Below the pieces are notes generated by a model, which was not told the origin of the DNA, did no database searches, and was given only the letters and a program-made list of their open reading frames with translations. Shown here piece after piece: positions 38,010-47,063 of a DNA stretch of 64,000 bases. Origin of the DNA: Neorhizobium galegae (GTDB lineage: Bacteria > Pseudomonadota > Alphaproteobacteria > Rhizobiales > Rhizobiaceae); the NCBI RefSeq assembly GCF_017877135.1, contig NZ_JAGIPH010000005.1:186001-250000 (forward strand), written 5' to 3'. Each line of letters opens with the position of its first letter. The first letter of the stretch is position 1. Made by a program: the position numbers and the translations under genes.

Positions 38010-39233
38010 TTACTTGCCGAGATTGCGCTTGGCGAGCGTGCGCAGGCGCAGCGCGTTCAGCTTGATGAAGCCGGCCGCATCCTTCTGGTCATAGGCGCCC
38101 TGATCGTCTTCGAAGGTGACGAGCTGGTCGGAATAGAGCGACTTTGCTGATTCCCGGCCGATGACCATGACATTGCCCTTGTAGAGCTTCAGCGTCACTT
38201 CGCCTTCGACATGTTCCTGGCTCTTGTCGATGAGCGCCTGCAGCATTTCGCGCTCCGGCGAGAACCAGAAGCCGTAATAGATGAGTTCTGCATAGCGCGG
38301 CATCAGCTCATCCTTCAGGTGGGCAGCACCGCGGTCGAGCGTGATGGATTCGATGGCGCGGTGCGCCGACAACAGGATCGTGCCGCCGGGGGTTTCGTAG
38401 ACGCCGCGGCTCTTCATGCCGACAAAGCGGTTTTCCACGAGATCGAGGCGGCCGATGCCATTGTCACGGCCATAATTATTCAGTTCGGCAAGCAGCGTGG
38501 CCGGGCTCATGCGCACGCCGTTGATCGAGACGGCATCGCCCTTTTCAAAACCGACCTTGATGACGGTGGCCTTGTCGGGAGCCGCTTCCGGAGAAATCGT
38601 GCGCATATGCACGTATTCCGGAGCTTCCTGGGACGGATCTTCGAGAACCTTGCCCTCGGACGAGGAGTGCAGAAGGTTGGCGTCGACGGAGAAGGGTGCC
38701 TCGCCCTTCTTGTCCTTGGCGACGGGGATCTGGTTCTGCTCGGCAAAGGCCAGAAGATCGGTGCGGCTCTTGAAGGCCCAGTCGCGCCACGGCGCGATGA
38801 TCTTGATGTCGGGGTTCAGCGCATAGGCCGACAGTTCGAAACGAACCTGGTCATTGCCCTTGCCGGTCGCGCCATGGGCAATCGCATCGGCGCCAGTCTT
38901 CTTGGCGATATCGATCAGGTGCTTGGAAATCAGCGGACGGGCAATCGAAGTGCCGAGCAGGTAGACGCCTTCATAAACGGCATTGGCGCGGAACATCGGG
39001 AAGACGAAATCGCGCACAAATTCCTCGCGCACGTCCTCGATGAAGATTTCCTTGATGCCGAGCATCTCGGCCTTCTTGCGCGCCGGCTCCAGCTCTTCGC
39101 CCTGGCCGAGATCGGCGGTGAAGGTGACGACTTCGGCGCCGAGTTCGGTCTGAAGCCATTTCAGGATGATCGATGTGTCGAGACCGCCGGAATAGGCGAG
39201 AACGACTTTCTTCACGTCTTTGGGGAGAGCCAT
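38010..39233 (-). CDS. argG: Argininosuccinate synthase
   Basis: Condenses citrulline and aspartate with ATP to argininosuccinate in arginine synthesis. The protein is 407 residues. The PP-loop is [14 protein letters not shown] (11-24); further conserved segments are [14 protein letters not shown] (citrulline/aspartate site), APWRDW and [10 protein letters not shown]. It has its own terminator and a 111-bp upstream region before the toxin-antitoxin locus. Confidence 0.98.
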   Translation of the reverse strand: MALPKDVKKVVLAYSGGLDTSIILKWLQTELGAEVVTFTADLGQGEELEPARKKAEMLGIKEIFIEDVREEFVRDFVFPMFRANAVYEGVYLLGTSIARPLISKHLIDIAKKTGADAIAHGATGKGNDQVRFELSAYALNPDIKIIAPWRDWAFKSRTDLLAFAEQNQIPVAKDKKGEAPFSVDANLLHSSSEGKVLEDPSQEAPEYVHMRTISPEAAPDKATVIKVGFEKGDAVSINGVRMSPATLLAELNNYGRDNGIGRLDLVENRFVGMKSRGVYETPGGTILLSAHRAIESITLDRGAAHLKDELMPRYAELIYYGFWFSPEREMLQALIDKSQEHVEGEVTLKLYKGNVMVIGRESAKSLYSDQLVTFEDDQGAYDQKDAAGFIKLNALRLRTLAKRNLGK

Positions 39234-39344
39234 GGCAATGAGTTCCGTCTGGGAGTGCGGGCCGAAAACCCGCCTGAGATCTTGAATGGCGGCACTTTTA
39301 GCGAGTTTGCCGCGCGGCGCAAGGGCGGGGCGGTCGCCAAAACG

Positions 39345-39646
39345 TCAGAGGTTACGGCCGATGTTCATGCGGCGGTGGAGGATGCGGATGATTTCGATCC
39401 TGCGCCCACGCTCAACATGAATGATGAAATGGGAACCGCAGGCAAGGCTCAGATACCTGGGCTTTATGCCATTGATGGGTCGACCTTTGCGATCGCCTTT
39501 TGCCAGGCTCTCGAAAGCCTCGATCAGATTTCCATAGTAGGCATCGGCTTGCGCTCGGGACCATTTTTTGAATGAGAAACGCCAGATGTCTTCCAAGTCT
39601 CTCTCGGCCCTGGGGAGAGACGATAGGTGCGCGCGTCAGGCGCCAT
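39345..39646 (-). pseudogene. RelE/ParE-family toxin gene with a one-base frameshift
   Basis: Toxin of a type II system. The ATG at 39646 overlaps the antitoxin end and reads MAPDARTYRLSP, the usual ParE start. The frame is then lost at the run of four C residues (39612-39615, minus strand); one more base there would give YRLSPRAERDLEDIWRFS, the canonical ParE beginning, and continue through YLSLACGSHFIIH to IIRILHRRMN. The downstream part is still open for about 83 codons from a TTG at 39596. It may be a true mutation, a homopolymer sequencing error, or a site where the ribosome slips by -1 on the C run. Confidence 0.8.
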
Positions 39647-39881
39647 ATTTGCCGTGCATTCGCTTGAGAAACCGTTCCGGATCAAAAGGCTGCGGCTCGC
39701 CCGACGCCTCCCCTTCGTCTATTGCGGCGCGAATGGCGGCAAAGCCTTCCTCCTCCTGCTCGCGCAGCTCAAGGGCTGCGGCAACCACATCGGATTCCGA
39801 GGCGTAGTCGCCGGCGCTGACCTTGTGGTCGATGAACTGAGCCAGTTCCTCATCGACGGTAATCGTTGCAACCCTGCCCAT
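39636..39881 (-). CDS. ParD-like ribbon-helix-helix antitoxin
   Basis: Antitoxin of 81 residues. VATITVDEELAQFIDHKVSAG forms the ribbon and first helix; YASESDVVAAALELRE is the second helix of the RHH DNA-binding domain (S-x-S-E-V-x-R/A-x-A-L pattern). The C-terminal half (EGEASGEPQPFDPERF) is the toxin-binding tail of the ParD type. GAGGA lies 7 bases before the ATG at 39881. Its end overlaps the toxin start. Confidence 0.88.
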   Translation of the reverse strand: MGRVATITVDEELAQFIDHKVSAGDYASESDVVAAALELREQEEEGFAAIRAAIDEGEASGEPQPFDPERFLKRMHGKYGA

Positions 39882-39975
39882 GATCGTCCTCATCCTGTGG
39901 CGTCGTGTTGACGACATAGGGCCACGATACCATATCCCGCACGACGTTAGAAGAAACGCATCGAGGAGTTCGGCC

Positions 39976-40836
39976 ATGACACTTCAGCACCCCGCACTGG
40001 CAAAGGGCCATGTGGCCGTCGTTACCGGCGCGGCTTCCGGCATCGGACTTGCCGCGGCAAAGGCTTTCGCCCGTCTCGGCCTTTGCGTCGTCCTCGTCGA
40101 TCTCGAAGGCGACCGACTGGCGCAGGCAGCCATTGACGTGGCGGCCGTTTCGGAAAACGGCGAGACCGACGTCGTGGCCATCGGCGCCGATGTCGCACGC
40201 CTCGACGAGCTGGAAGCACTGGAGCGGGCCGTCATCCAGCGTTTCGGGCGCGTGCATGTGCTGATGAACAATGCCGGCATCCAGCCCGGCAGCGCGCTCT
40301 TCGGCCCGCAGGCCAACTGGGACAGCGTGTTTGCCGTCAACCTGATGGGCGTCATCAACGGCACGCGCACCTTTGGCCCGGGCATGGTGGCGCACCGCGA
40401 TCCGGCTCTCATCATCAATACCGGCTCCAAGCAGGGCATCACCACGCCGCCCGGCGATCCGGCCTACAATGTCGCAAAGTCCGGCGTCAAAGCCTTCACC
40501 GAGGCGCTGCAGCACGAGTTGCGCAACACAGAGGGCGCGAATGCGACCGCCCATCTGCTGATCCCGGGCTTTGTCTATACCGGCCTCACCGCCAATGGCC
40601 GCACCGAAAAGCCGGCCGCCGCCTGGACGCCGGAGCAGACCGTCGACTTCATGCTGGAAAGCCTTTCGCGCGGGGATTTCTACATTCTGTGCCCCGACAA
40701 CGACGTGGACCGGGCGCTCGACGAAAAGCGCATCGCCTGGGCCGCCGGCGACATCATCGAGAACCGCCCGCCGCTGTCGCGCTGGCACAAGGATTATGCC
40801 GAGGCCTTCAAGGCGCATGTCGAACGGGGCCAATGA
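39976..40836 (+). CDS. Short-chain dehydrogenase/reductase
   Basis: Classical SDR of 286 residues. The NAD(P) motif is VVTGAASGIGLAAAK, followed by VDLEGDRLA (acidic residue after beta-2 suggests NAD preference) and the structural MNNAGIQPG. The catalytic Tyr-x3-Lys is in GDPAYNVAKSG, with the catalytic serine in IINTGSKQG. The substrate is unknown. The ATG at 39976 has GAGGAG nine bases upstream. Divergent from the antitoxin gene. Confidence 0.92.
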   Translation: MTLQHPALAKGHVAVVTGAASGIGLAAAKAFARLGLCVVLVDLEGDRLAQAAIDVAAVSENGETDVVAIGADVARLDELEALERAVIQRFGRVHVLMNNAGIQPGSALFGPQANWDSVFAVNLMGVINGTRTFGPGMVAHRDPALIINTGSKQGITTPPGDPAYNVAKSGVKAFTEALQHELRNTEGANATAHLLIPGFVYTGLTANGRTEKPAAAWTPEQTVDFMLESLSRGDFYILCPDNDVDRALDEKRIAWAAGDIIENRPPLSRWHKDYAEAFKAHVERGQ

Positions 40837-40909
40837 TTGGCAAGCACCGCGAAGCCGGGTAAGGAGGAAAGATCCGCCTTACCCTGCTTTCTCGCTCTTC
40901 GGTGCATTC

Positions 40910-41551
40910 ATGGACTTCATTCCGAGCCTTGCCGTCCTTCTTGCCTTCAGCATCGCCATCCTGGCGCTCGCCTTAACGCCTGGCCCGGACATGACGCTGT
41001 GGATCAGCCGCTCGCTGCGCGATGGGCGCGCAACCGCGCTCATGGTGCTTGCCGGCACGAGTTTCGGCATTGCCATTCACACGATGCTGGTGGCCTTTGG
41101 CATTTCGGCGCTGATCGTTGCCTCCCCCACCGCCTTTACGATGCTGAAGACGGGCGGTGCCGCTTATCTGCTCTGGCTCGCCGTGCAGGCCATCCGCCAT
41201 GGCTCCAATTTCGTGGTGAAGGCCGATGGCGAGGCGCAGGCTTCCCGCGCCGGCGCTTTTGTCAACGGGCTCTGGGTGAACCTGCTCAATCCGAAGGTCA
41301 TCATCTTCTTCATGACCTTCCTGCCGCAGTTCGTCACGGCGGACGATCCGCATGTGACCGGCAAGCTGATGTTTCTCGGCCTCTGGTCGATCATTCTGTC
41401 GCTGCCGATCGGCATCGGCATCATCTATGGCGCAGGCATTCTGTCGGGCTGGCTGCAGAACAACAGGAAGGTGCTGCGTGGCATTGATTACAGCTTTGCC
41501 GGCATCTTTTCGATCTTCGCGGTCAAGATCCTGATGACGCAGTCCCGCTGA
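40910..41551 (+). CDS. LysE/RhtB family translocator
   Basis: Exporter of 213 residues with about six hydrophobic segments. ALALTPGPDMTLWISRSLRDG is the N-terminal family signature, split here at its proline-glycine core TPGPDM; GLWVNLLNPKVIIFFMTFLPQF is the second conserved block. It follows the SDR gene by 73 bp. A second member of the same family is at the left end of the window; the two differ clearly in sequence. Confidence 0.92.
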   Translation: MDFIPSLAVLLAFSIAILALALTPGPDMTLWISRSLRDGRATALMVLAGTSFGIAIHTMLVAFGISALIVASPTAFTMLKTGGAAYLLWLAVQAIRHGSNFVVKADGEAQASRAGAFVNGLWVNLLNPKVIIFFMTFLPQFVTADDPHVTGKLMFLGLWSIILSLPIGIGIIYGAGILSGWLQNNRKVLRGIDYSFAGIFSIFAVKILMTQSR

Positions 41552-41701
41552 ACTGCTCCTCCCGTTAAGGCATCCGTGCTCGATATTCGATGCCAACTGG
41601 GGCGACTGTCTGTGACGAACCCTAAATTCAAGGATTTCGCGCAAGGCTGACAATGCTGCTTTCTGCATAGCTCCGCTGCGTCCGCGGCTCTTCAAATTCA
41701 T

Positions 41702-41721
41702 ATAGTTTCTATTCAAACTAT
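41702..41721. promoter_or_regulatory. Candidate MarR operator before marR-FUSC
   Basis: ATAGTTT and AAACTAT form a perfect 7-bp inverted repeat with a 6-bp spacer (20 bp in all), ending four bases before the ATG of the MarR gene. Its length and dyad symmetry fit a MarR-type operator, and TATAGT inside it could serve as a -10. This suggests autoregulation of the marR-FUSC pair. Confidence 0.5.
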
Positions 41722-41725
41722 TTTG

Positions 41726-42193
41726 ATGGAAACTAATTCTGATAACCTGCGCTTCCGCTTCGGGGCGGAACTCGTGGTGATCGCGCGCCGGTGGCGACAG
41801 TTTATCGACCAGCATCTGGCGGCCAGTGGGCTCACCGATGCAAGCTGGACGCCGCTCATTTACATGGCGCACAATGGCGATGGTCTTCTCCAGAAGGATC
41901 TGGCAGCCCTCTCCGGTCTCGATGTGTCCAGCATCGTCCGCCTTGTCGATATCCTTGCAGCGAGAGGTCTCGTGGAGCGCCGTGCGGACGAGACGGACAG
42001 AAGGGCGCGCAGGCTCTACCTCACAGAGCTGGGGCGCCAGAAAACCCGCGAAATCCAGCAGCAATTGCATCACATCGAAGCAGCCATGCTGCAGGACGTG
42101 TCGGATGCCGAAATCAGATCTGCCCTTTCCTTGATAGCAAGGATCGAAGCCAGACTATCCGATCTCAAAAGGCCCTCAGAGGACGACGCATGA
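41726..42193 (+). CDS. MarR family transcriptional regulator
   Basis: Winged-helix regulator of 155 residues. It has DASWTPLIYMAHNGDGLLQKDLAALSGL through the helix-turn-helix, the recognition helix DVSSIVRLVDILAARGLV, and the wing RRADETDRRARRLYLTE with the family D-x-R-x-x-R. No Shine-Dalgarno precedes the ATG; the transcript may be nearly leaderless. The stop overlaps the FUSC gene start as ATGA, so the transporter is the likely regulated partner. Confidence 0.92.
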   Translation: METNSDNLRFRFGAELVVIARRWRQFIDQHLAASGLTDASWTPLIYMAHNGDGLLQKDLAALSGLDVSSIVRLVDILAARGLVERRADETDRRARRLYLTELGRQKTREIQQQLHHIEAAMLQDVSDAEIRSALSLIARIEARLSDLKRPSEDDA

Positions 42194-44025
42194 CGCTGAA
42201 TGTTGAAACCCTCCTGTCCGGGTTTGATCGGCAGAGGCTGTTGTTCTGTGGGCGCACCGCGATTGCGGGTTGCCTTGCAATGCTTGTCGCGTTTGCGCTC
42301 GGCCTGCACCATCCGCAATGGGCGGCCATGACCATCTGGGTCGTCGCGCAGCCGACACGCGGCCTGTGGCTGGAAAAAAGCCTGTCCCGCATCGCCGGCA
42401 CCCTGATTGGAGCGGGTATCGGCACCTTGATGGTGATTTTCCTGTCATCCAATCCGCCCCTGCTGCTGGTCTGTCTTGCCCTCTGGATCGGCTTCTGCGC
42501 CACGACCGGCAACCTTCTGCGCGGACCGCTCTCCTATGTGACATTGCTCGCGGGCTATTCGGCGGCCATGATTGCCATGCTGGATCATGACAATCCGAAC
42601 CTGGTCCTTGGATTGGCGCAGGACCGCATCCTGACCATCCTCATCGGCGCTGCGACTTCGACGCTGACAGGTCTGCTCTTCACGCCGAAGAGCGCGGAAA
42701 GCAATTTACATCATCGTATTCGGCAGATGGTCGAACGGGTCACCGCACATGTCATGGATCATGCATCCAATGTCATGAAGCGGGAGGAGAGGGCCGCCAT
42801 TCTGTCGGAGCTCGCAGCAATCGACGAAAGTCTTGAGGTTCAACTGGCAGGAAAGATCGGCATGGCGGCCAAAATGCGCGCTGTCCGGTCGGTGCTTGCC
42901 GCAGCCATGGATCTCCTGCTCAATGCGCCTGAAGACACACACCGTGACAGCGATGAACCCTCACAGGGGCCTGAGGCACTGGCCTGCTCCTCCCAGTCAG
43001 ATCTCGCCCGAAGAATGGCAAGCCTGCAGACCGCCTGGCAGGGGCTTGAGCAGGCGGGAGAACTGGAGGCGCAGCGCATTCCCTCCCTCCATTTGCACAG
43101 AGACTGGATCGGCGCTCGCCAGGCGGGGCTGCGTGCAGCGCTTTCGGTTCTGGGCGTGGGCGCCATCTGGCTTTTGACCGATCTCGCCATCGGCCCTTTC
43201 ATGGTCATGGGCACCGCCATCATGACCAGCTTGTTTTCAACCTTCGACCATCCCGCGCGCATCATGCGCTTCGGCATTGTCGGCACCCTGGCCGGAGCAA
43301 GTGTCGCGACAGTCGTTCGCCTCTATGCCATGCCCCTGGCCGAAAGCGAACTGGCCATGGTTCTGATGGTGATGCCGGTCATCCTCATCGGAGCCCTGGT
43401 GATGAGCCATCGCAAGTCCATGTTTGTCGGAATGGATTTCAACATGGTCTCGCTCCTGCTGCTGGGCCCGGCCTTCCCGACCCATCTTCAGCCGGCCGAG
43501 GCCGTAGCACAGGCCATGTCGGTCGTCGTGGGGCCGGTTGTCGCGCTCCTCGCATTCACCTATGCCTTCCCCGTGCATCCGCAGGGCCGCATGCGATTGA
43601 TCATTCGCATGATCGTGCACGACTTGCAGAATATGGCCGACACCGGGACGCTTGCCCCCCACCGCGTGGAGATCTGGCGGGCACGGCTCTATCACCGCAT
43701 CCTGCGCCTTATTCGATGGTCCGAGAAAAGCGGCGGCACGACGGTCGATGCGGCAGAAGGCGGACTTCTAGCCCTTCGGCTCGGCGAAGCCGTCGCCAAT
43801 GCCCAAAGTCTGGTGTCAAACGATAATACGCCAGCGTCCCTGAAGCAGGCCGGAAGGACGTTCCTGAAGAGCCTGGCAAAGTTGCAGGAGCAGCCCGGCC
43901 GCACGGCAACGGCCCTTGAACACTTCGAAAAGCAGCTTTCGGTCAACGGGCTGAGCGGCAGCCGATCGCTTGCGGGAACGGCCTCCCGCCTGTCTTCCAG
44001 TGAAGCATTCTTCCGTCAGGCGTGA
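42190..44025 (+). CDS. FUSC family transporter (aromatic acid/efflux type)
   Basis: Membrane protein of 611 residues with the two-lobed FUSC layout: a first helix bundle (about 20-165, with AMLVAFALGLHHPQWAAMTIW split at HPQWAAMT), a cytoplasmic helical domain (about 170-300), a second bundle (about 315-470, with FMVMGTAIMTSLFSTFDHP) and a C-terminal cytoplasmic domain. Relatives include AaeB, which exports p-hydroxybenzoate, and fusaric-acid resistance proteins. Coupling to a MarR regulator is typical of aromatic-compound efflux. There is no membrane fusion partner gene next to it. Confidence 0.88.
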   Translation: MTLNVETLLSGFDRQRLLFCGRTAIAGCLAMLVAFALGLHHPQWAAMTIWVVAQPTRGLWLEKSLSRIAGTLIGAGIGTLMVIFLSSNPPLLLVCLALWIGFCATTGNLLRGPLSYVTLLAGYSAAMIAMLDHDNPNLVLGLAQDRILTILIGAATSTLTGLLFTPKSAESNLHHRIRQMVERVTAHVMDHASNVMKREERAAILSELAAIDESLEVQLAGKIGMAAKMRAVRSVLAAAMDLLLNAPEDTHRDSDEPSQGPEALACSSQSDLARRMASLQTAWQGLEQAGELEAQRIPSLHLHRDWIGARQAGLRAALSVLGVGAIWLLTDLAIGPFMVMGTAIMTSLFSTFDHPARIMRFGIVGTLAGASVATVVRLYAMPLAESELAMVLMVMPVILIGALVMSHRKSMFVGMDFNMVSLLLLGPAFPTHLQPAEAVAQAMSVVVGPVVALLAFTYAFPVHPQGRMRLIIRMIVHDLQNMADTGTLAPHRVEIWRARLYHRILRLIRWSEKSGGTTVDAAEGGLLALRLGEAVANAQSLVSNDNTPASLKQAGRTFLKSLAKLQEQPGRTATALEHFEKQLSVNGLSGSRSLAGTASRLSSSEAFFRQA

Positions 44026-44049
44026 GGCCACCTGCCTCGGCGCCTGATA

Positions 44050-45291
44050 TCAGTCGTCTTCGCCGTGGCCGGCGATCATCATCGCCTCGAAGGCCAGACG
44101 CTCGGTCTTGCGCATGCGCTCCGATTCCGACTTCAGCTGGCCGCAGGCAGCCAGAATATCGCGACCGCGCGGGGTGCGGATCGGAGAGGCATAGCCGGCC
44201 TGATTGATGAAATCAGCGAATTTCTCGATCGTTGCCCAGTCGGAACACTGGTAATTCGTGCCCGGCCACGGGTTGAACGGGATGAGGTTGATTTTTGCCG
44301 GCACGCCCTTCAACAGCTTGATCAGGGCCTTGGCATCTTCCAGGCTGTCGTTGACGTCCTTCAGCATCACATATTCGAAGGTGATGCGGCGCGCATTGGA
44401 CAGGCCCGGATAATTCCGGCAGGCCTCGATCAGATCCTTGAGCGGATATTTCTTGTTGATCGGCACCAGCATGTCGCGCAATTCGTCGCGCACCGCATGC
44501 AGCGAAATCGCCAGCATCACACCGATCTCGTCGCCGGTGCGGAAAATTTCCGGCACGACGCCGGAGGTGGAGAGCGTCACGCGGCGCTTGGACAGCGACA
44601 GGCCGTCGCCGTCGGTTGCAATCAGCAGCGCCGTCTTGACGTTTTCGAAATTATAGAGCGGCTCGCCCATCCCCATCATAACGATATTGGTGACCTTGCG
44701 GTCGCCGGTCGGAACGAATGCGCCGGGGGGCGTATCAGCGCCGGGAAAATCGCCCAGCCGGTCGCGCGCCAGAAGCAGCTGCGCCAGAATTTCTTCCGAC
44801 GTCAGGTTGCGCACCAGGCGCTGCGTGCCGGTGTGGCAGAAGGAACAGGTGAGCGAACAGCCGACCTGGCTCGAGATGCAGAGCGTGCCGCGGCCTTCTT
44901 CGGGAATGTAGACGGTTTCGATTTCCACCGGCCGGCCGGCGCCACGGGGCGGAAAGCGCAAGAGCCACTTGCGGGTGCCGTCATTGGACACCTGCTCCTC
45001 GACGATTTCGGGCCGGGCGATGGTGAAATGCCGCTTCAGCATTTCGCGCATGTCTTTGGCCACATTGGTCATGGCATCGAAATCGGAGACGCCGCGAATG
45101 TAGAGCCAGTGCCAGAGCTGGCTCACGCGCATGCGCACCTGCTTTTCCGGAACACCCTTTTCCACGAGGGCCTTGCCCATTTCCTCGCGGGTGAGCCCGA
45201 TCAGCGAGGGCTTTTCGGACGCCATGTCCGGGCGTGCCACGAGGGGCTTCTTGACGCTATCCGCCATGACGATGGCTTCGGAAACCGACAT
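44050..45291 (-). CDS. rlmN: Dual-specificity 23S rRNA/tRNA adenine-C2 methyltransferase
   Basis: Radical SAM enzyme that methylates C2 of A2503 in 23S rRNA and A37 in some tRNAs. The protein is 413 residues. The [4Fe-4S] cysteines are Cys145, Cys149 and Cys152 in [25 protein letters not shown] and [14 protein letters not shown] are further RlmN motifs. The C-terminal ILAACGQLK carries the methylated cysteine. The ATG at 45291 is chosen; an ATG at 45309 would add six residues. Confidence 0.97.
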   Translation of the reverse strand: MSVSEAIVMADSVKKPLVARPDMASEKPSLIGLTREEMGKALVEKGVPEKQVRMRVSQLWHWLYIRGVSDFDAMTNVAKDMREMLKRHFTIARPEIVEEQVSNDGTRKWLLRFPPRGAGRPVEIETVYIPEEGRGTLCISSQVGCSLTCSFCHTGTQRLVRNLTSEEILAQLLLARDRLGDFPGADTPPGAFVPTGDRKVTNIVMMGMGEPLYNFENVKTALLIATDGDGLSLSKRRVTLSTSGVVPEIFRTGDEIGVMLAISLHAVRDELRDMLVPINKKYPLKDLIEACRNYPGLSNARRITFEYVMLKDVNDSLEDAKALIKLLKGVPAKINLIPFNPWPGTNYQCSDWATIEKFADFINQAGYASPIRTPRGRDILAACGQLKSESERMRKTERLAFEAMMIAGHGEDD

Positions 45292-45455
45292 GCTCTTGAT
45301 CCCATTCAAACGGCTGCGCCTCTCGGCGCATCAGCACCGGGTCAGCCCCCGTCTTCTCATCGGTGAAATGCGTTCGGCGGCCTCATAAGGAATGAACCGG
45401 GCCGTCTGTTGCGCGTGCCTTTACCATCAAAAGGCAGCGCCGTCACCCCTCATGC

Positions 45456-45482
45456 AAAAAGCCGGCGCTGTGGCCGGCTTTA
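45456..45482 (-). terminator. Rho-independent terminator downstream of the IalB-like gene
   Basis: A stem of AAAGCCGGC with GCCGGCTTT and a 6-nt loop, followed by five T residues on the minus strand, lies about 20 bp after the IalB-like stop. On the plus strand only three T residues follow, so it is mainly a minus-strand terminator. Confidence 0.9.
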
Positions 45483-45503
45483 TCGCATCCTGTGCCAAGA
45501 CAC

Positions 45504-46013
45504 TTACTTGCAGGTTTCGATCTTCTTCAGAGCCTGCGAGATGCCCGCCAGCGAATAGGAATAGCTGGTGGCCGTGCCGCGCAGCGAGGTGGCCTTGACC
45601 GTCATGCTGGAGCCGGTCTTCATGGCCGCCACAAGCGCCGGCTCTTCGGCGGCGTTTTCCACCCAGGCGGCCTTGTCCTTGACGAACAGGACGAAATTCT
45701 TCTTGTCGATGGTGACGTTCACCTTCGAATCGGCCTTCAGCGTGTAGCCCATCATCGCCTGCGGCTCGTAGGAGATGTTCTGGCCGGGACGCTGCGAGAT
45801 GATGAAGAAGACATCGCCGTGATCGACGCTGGCCGGTTCCTTGGTGGTGGGCACGGACAGCACATAGCAGACGGTGCTATTGCCGGACTTGTAGGAATAG
45901 GCGCCCCAGTTCTTGAACTGCTCGATCCGGGTCGGGGCGGGTGCCTGCGCGGACGCAAACGCTGCGCTGGCGAGCAGAAGGGTCGACGCGATGGCGATCT
46001 GTCTTACAAACAT
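45504..46013 (-). CDS. Invasion-associated locus B (IalB) family protein
   Basis: Secreted protein of 169 residues. The signal peptide MFVRQIAIASTLLLASAAFA ends near ASA-Q (residue 22-23). The mature part has FKNWGAYSYKSGNSTVCYVLSVP, a conserved IalB start with cysteine, RPGQNISYEPQAMMGY and the terminal ISQALKKIETCK with a second cysteine likely to pair with the first. IalB of Bartonella is linked to erythrocyte invasion, but family members in free-living rhizobia have no known role in invasion. It has its own terminator and a candidate promoter. Confidence 0.88.
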   Translation of the reverse strand: MFVRQIAIASTLLLASAAFASAQAPAPTRIEQFKNWGAYSYKSGNSTVCYVLSVPTTKEPASVDHGDVFFIISQRPGQNISYEPQAMMGYTLKADSKVNVTIDKKNFVLFVKDKAAWVENAAEEPALVAAMKTGSSMTVKATSLRGTATSYSYSLAGISQALKKIETCK

Positions 46014-46280
46014 TGTGTCCTGCCAGTTTTCTCATTCAACGGCCGACCGGGCGGCAAATGGCCGGGCTTGGTCGAGATCCGTTCGACTTTGACTTAATTT
46101 CGGTTACCAAATCGTCAACAGGGAATGCATAGGTGTTTTGAAGAGGCCTGCCGACCGAAAAACGCAGGCTGCGCCGTTTCAGGCAGCAGGGCCTGGCCCC
46201 GGCTCCACAGTCTGGACCGTCAATGAACCGAGAATTCGGGCAAGAGTTTGGCCGGTTTGGAAGAACACTCCGCCGCGCCG
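46014..46280. other. Intergenic region upstream of the IalB-like gene
   Basis: About 270 bp without a gene. A candidate minus-strand promoter reads TTGACG (46113-46118) and TAAGTC (46091-46096) with a 16-bp spacer, which would give a leader of about 70 nt before the IalB-like ATG. The rest, up to the end of the YkvA-like gene at 46281, shows no conserved-looking frame and no terminator. Confidence 0.45.
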
Positions 46281-46685
46281 TCACCCGGCGGCAGGCTCGG
46301 CTCCGGCGCTGCCGAGATCCTGATTGGAAAGTGCGCGATCGGCCGCCTCGTAATGGCTGTCATCGATATAGGCCTGAACCATGCGGAAGGCAGCCGCCAG
46401 AACCGCCACATCGTCGGTAAAGCCGACCATCAGAAACATGTCGGGCACGATGTCGATCGGAAGCACGAAATAGCCAAGCGCTGCCAGAAGCACGCCGCGC
46501 ACCCGAAGCGGCGTCTTGGGGTCCATCGCACAATAATAAGCTGCCACCAGGTCGCGGCTGAAGGGCACATAACGGATGGCGCGTTTCAGCGTCGGCCAGA
46601 ATTTCGCACGAACGCGCTTTTCCTGCTTTGCCTGGGTTTCTTCATCGCCCGGCGCAAGAATTTCTCCGATCTTGACGTCGTCCAT
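46281..46685 (-). CDS. YkvA family protein (DUF1232)
   Basis: Protein of 134 residues. The DUF1232 core is TPLRVRGVLLAALGYFVLPID split here at ALGYFVLPIDIVPD, the family's diagnostic motif, within two hydrophobic helices (about 60-100), followed by FTDDVAVLAAAFRMV. Probably membrane-associated; function unknown. The start at 46685 is preferred over an upstream ATG because the conserved region begins later and the upstream residues look non-coding. Confidence 0.88.
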   Translation of the reverse strand: MDDVKIGEILAPGDEETQAKQEKRVRAKFWPTLKRAIRYVPFSRDLVAAYYCAMDPKTPLRVRGVLLAALGYFVLPIDIVPDMFLMVGFTDDVAVLAAAFRMVQAYIDDSHYEAADRALSNQDLGSAGAEPAAG

Positions 46686-46745
46686 GACGGCCTTCCTCTC
46701 GATTGCGAACCCCGGTGATATGGGTCCGGCCCACGTCGAGTTCAA

Positions 46746-47054
46746 TCAGGGCGCCGTCAGATGCTGGGCCGCCCTGTCGAACATCCGCGCCAGCTTGAAG
46801 TCGCGCTCGGTCAGGCCACCGCTGTCATGGGTGGTCAGACGCACGGACACCGCTGCATAGACATTTTTCCATTCGGGATGATGATCGAGCTTTTCCGCAC
46901 AGAGCGCGCACTGCGTCATGAAGCCGAAAGCCTCGCAGAAATTGCGGAAGGTGAACTCCTTCAAGATGGCGTCTCCATAGGGCGCCAGCAGCCATCCCTC
47001 CAGTGTCGAGAGACCGGCGGCAACAGCCGCCGCATCCAGCTTTTCATCGCGCAT
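46746..47054 (-). CDS. phhB: Pterin-4a-carbinolamine dehydratase
   Basis: Dehydrates 4a-hydroxytetrahydrobiopterin, the recycling step of pterin-dependent hydroxylases. The protein is 102 residues. The active-site histidines are in EKLDHHPEWKNVY and the family ending is LTTHDSGGLTERDFKLAR. Phenylalanine hydroxylase (phhA), its usual partner, is not in the window, so it may act in another pterin or molybdopterin context. It lies 9 bp downstream of thpR. Confidence 0.92.
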   Translation of the reverse strand: MRDEKLDAAAVAAGLSTLEGWLLAPYGDAILKEFTFRNFCEAFGFMTQCALCAEKLDHHPEWKNVYAAVSVRLTTHDSGGLTERDFKLARMFDRAAQHLTAP

Positions 47055-47063
47055 CGCAAAGCC

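Noticed and set aside
46014..46323. Short open frames in the gap upstream of the IalB-like gene
   Set aside because: They overlap each other on both strands, lack Shine-Dalgarno sequences and show no recognisable protein features.
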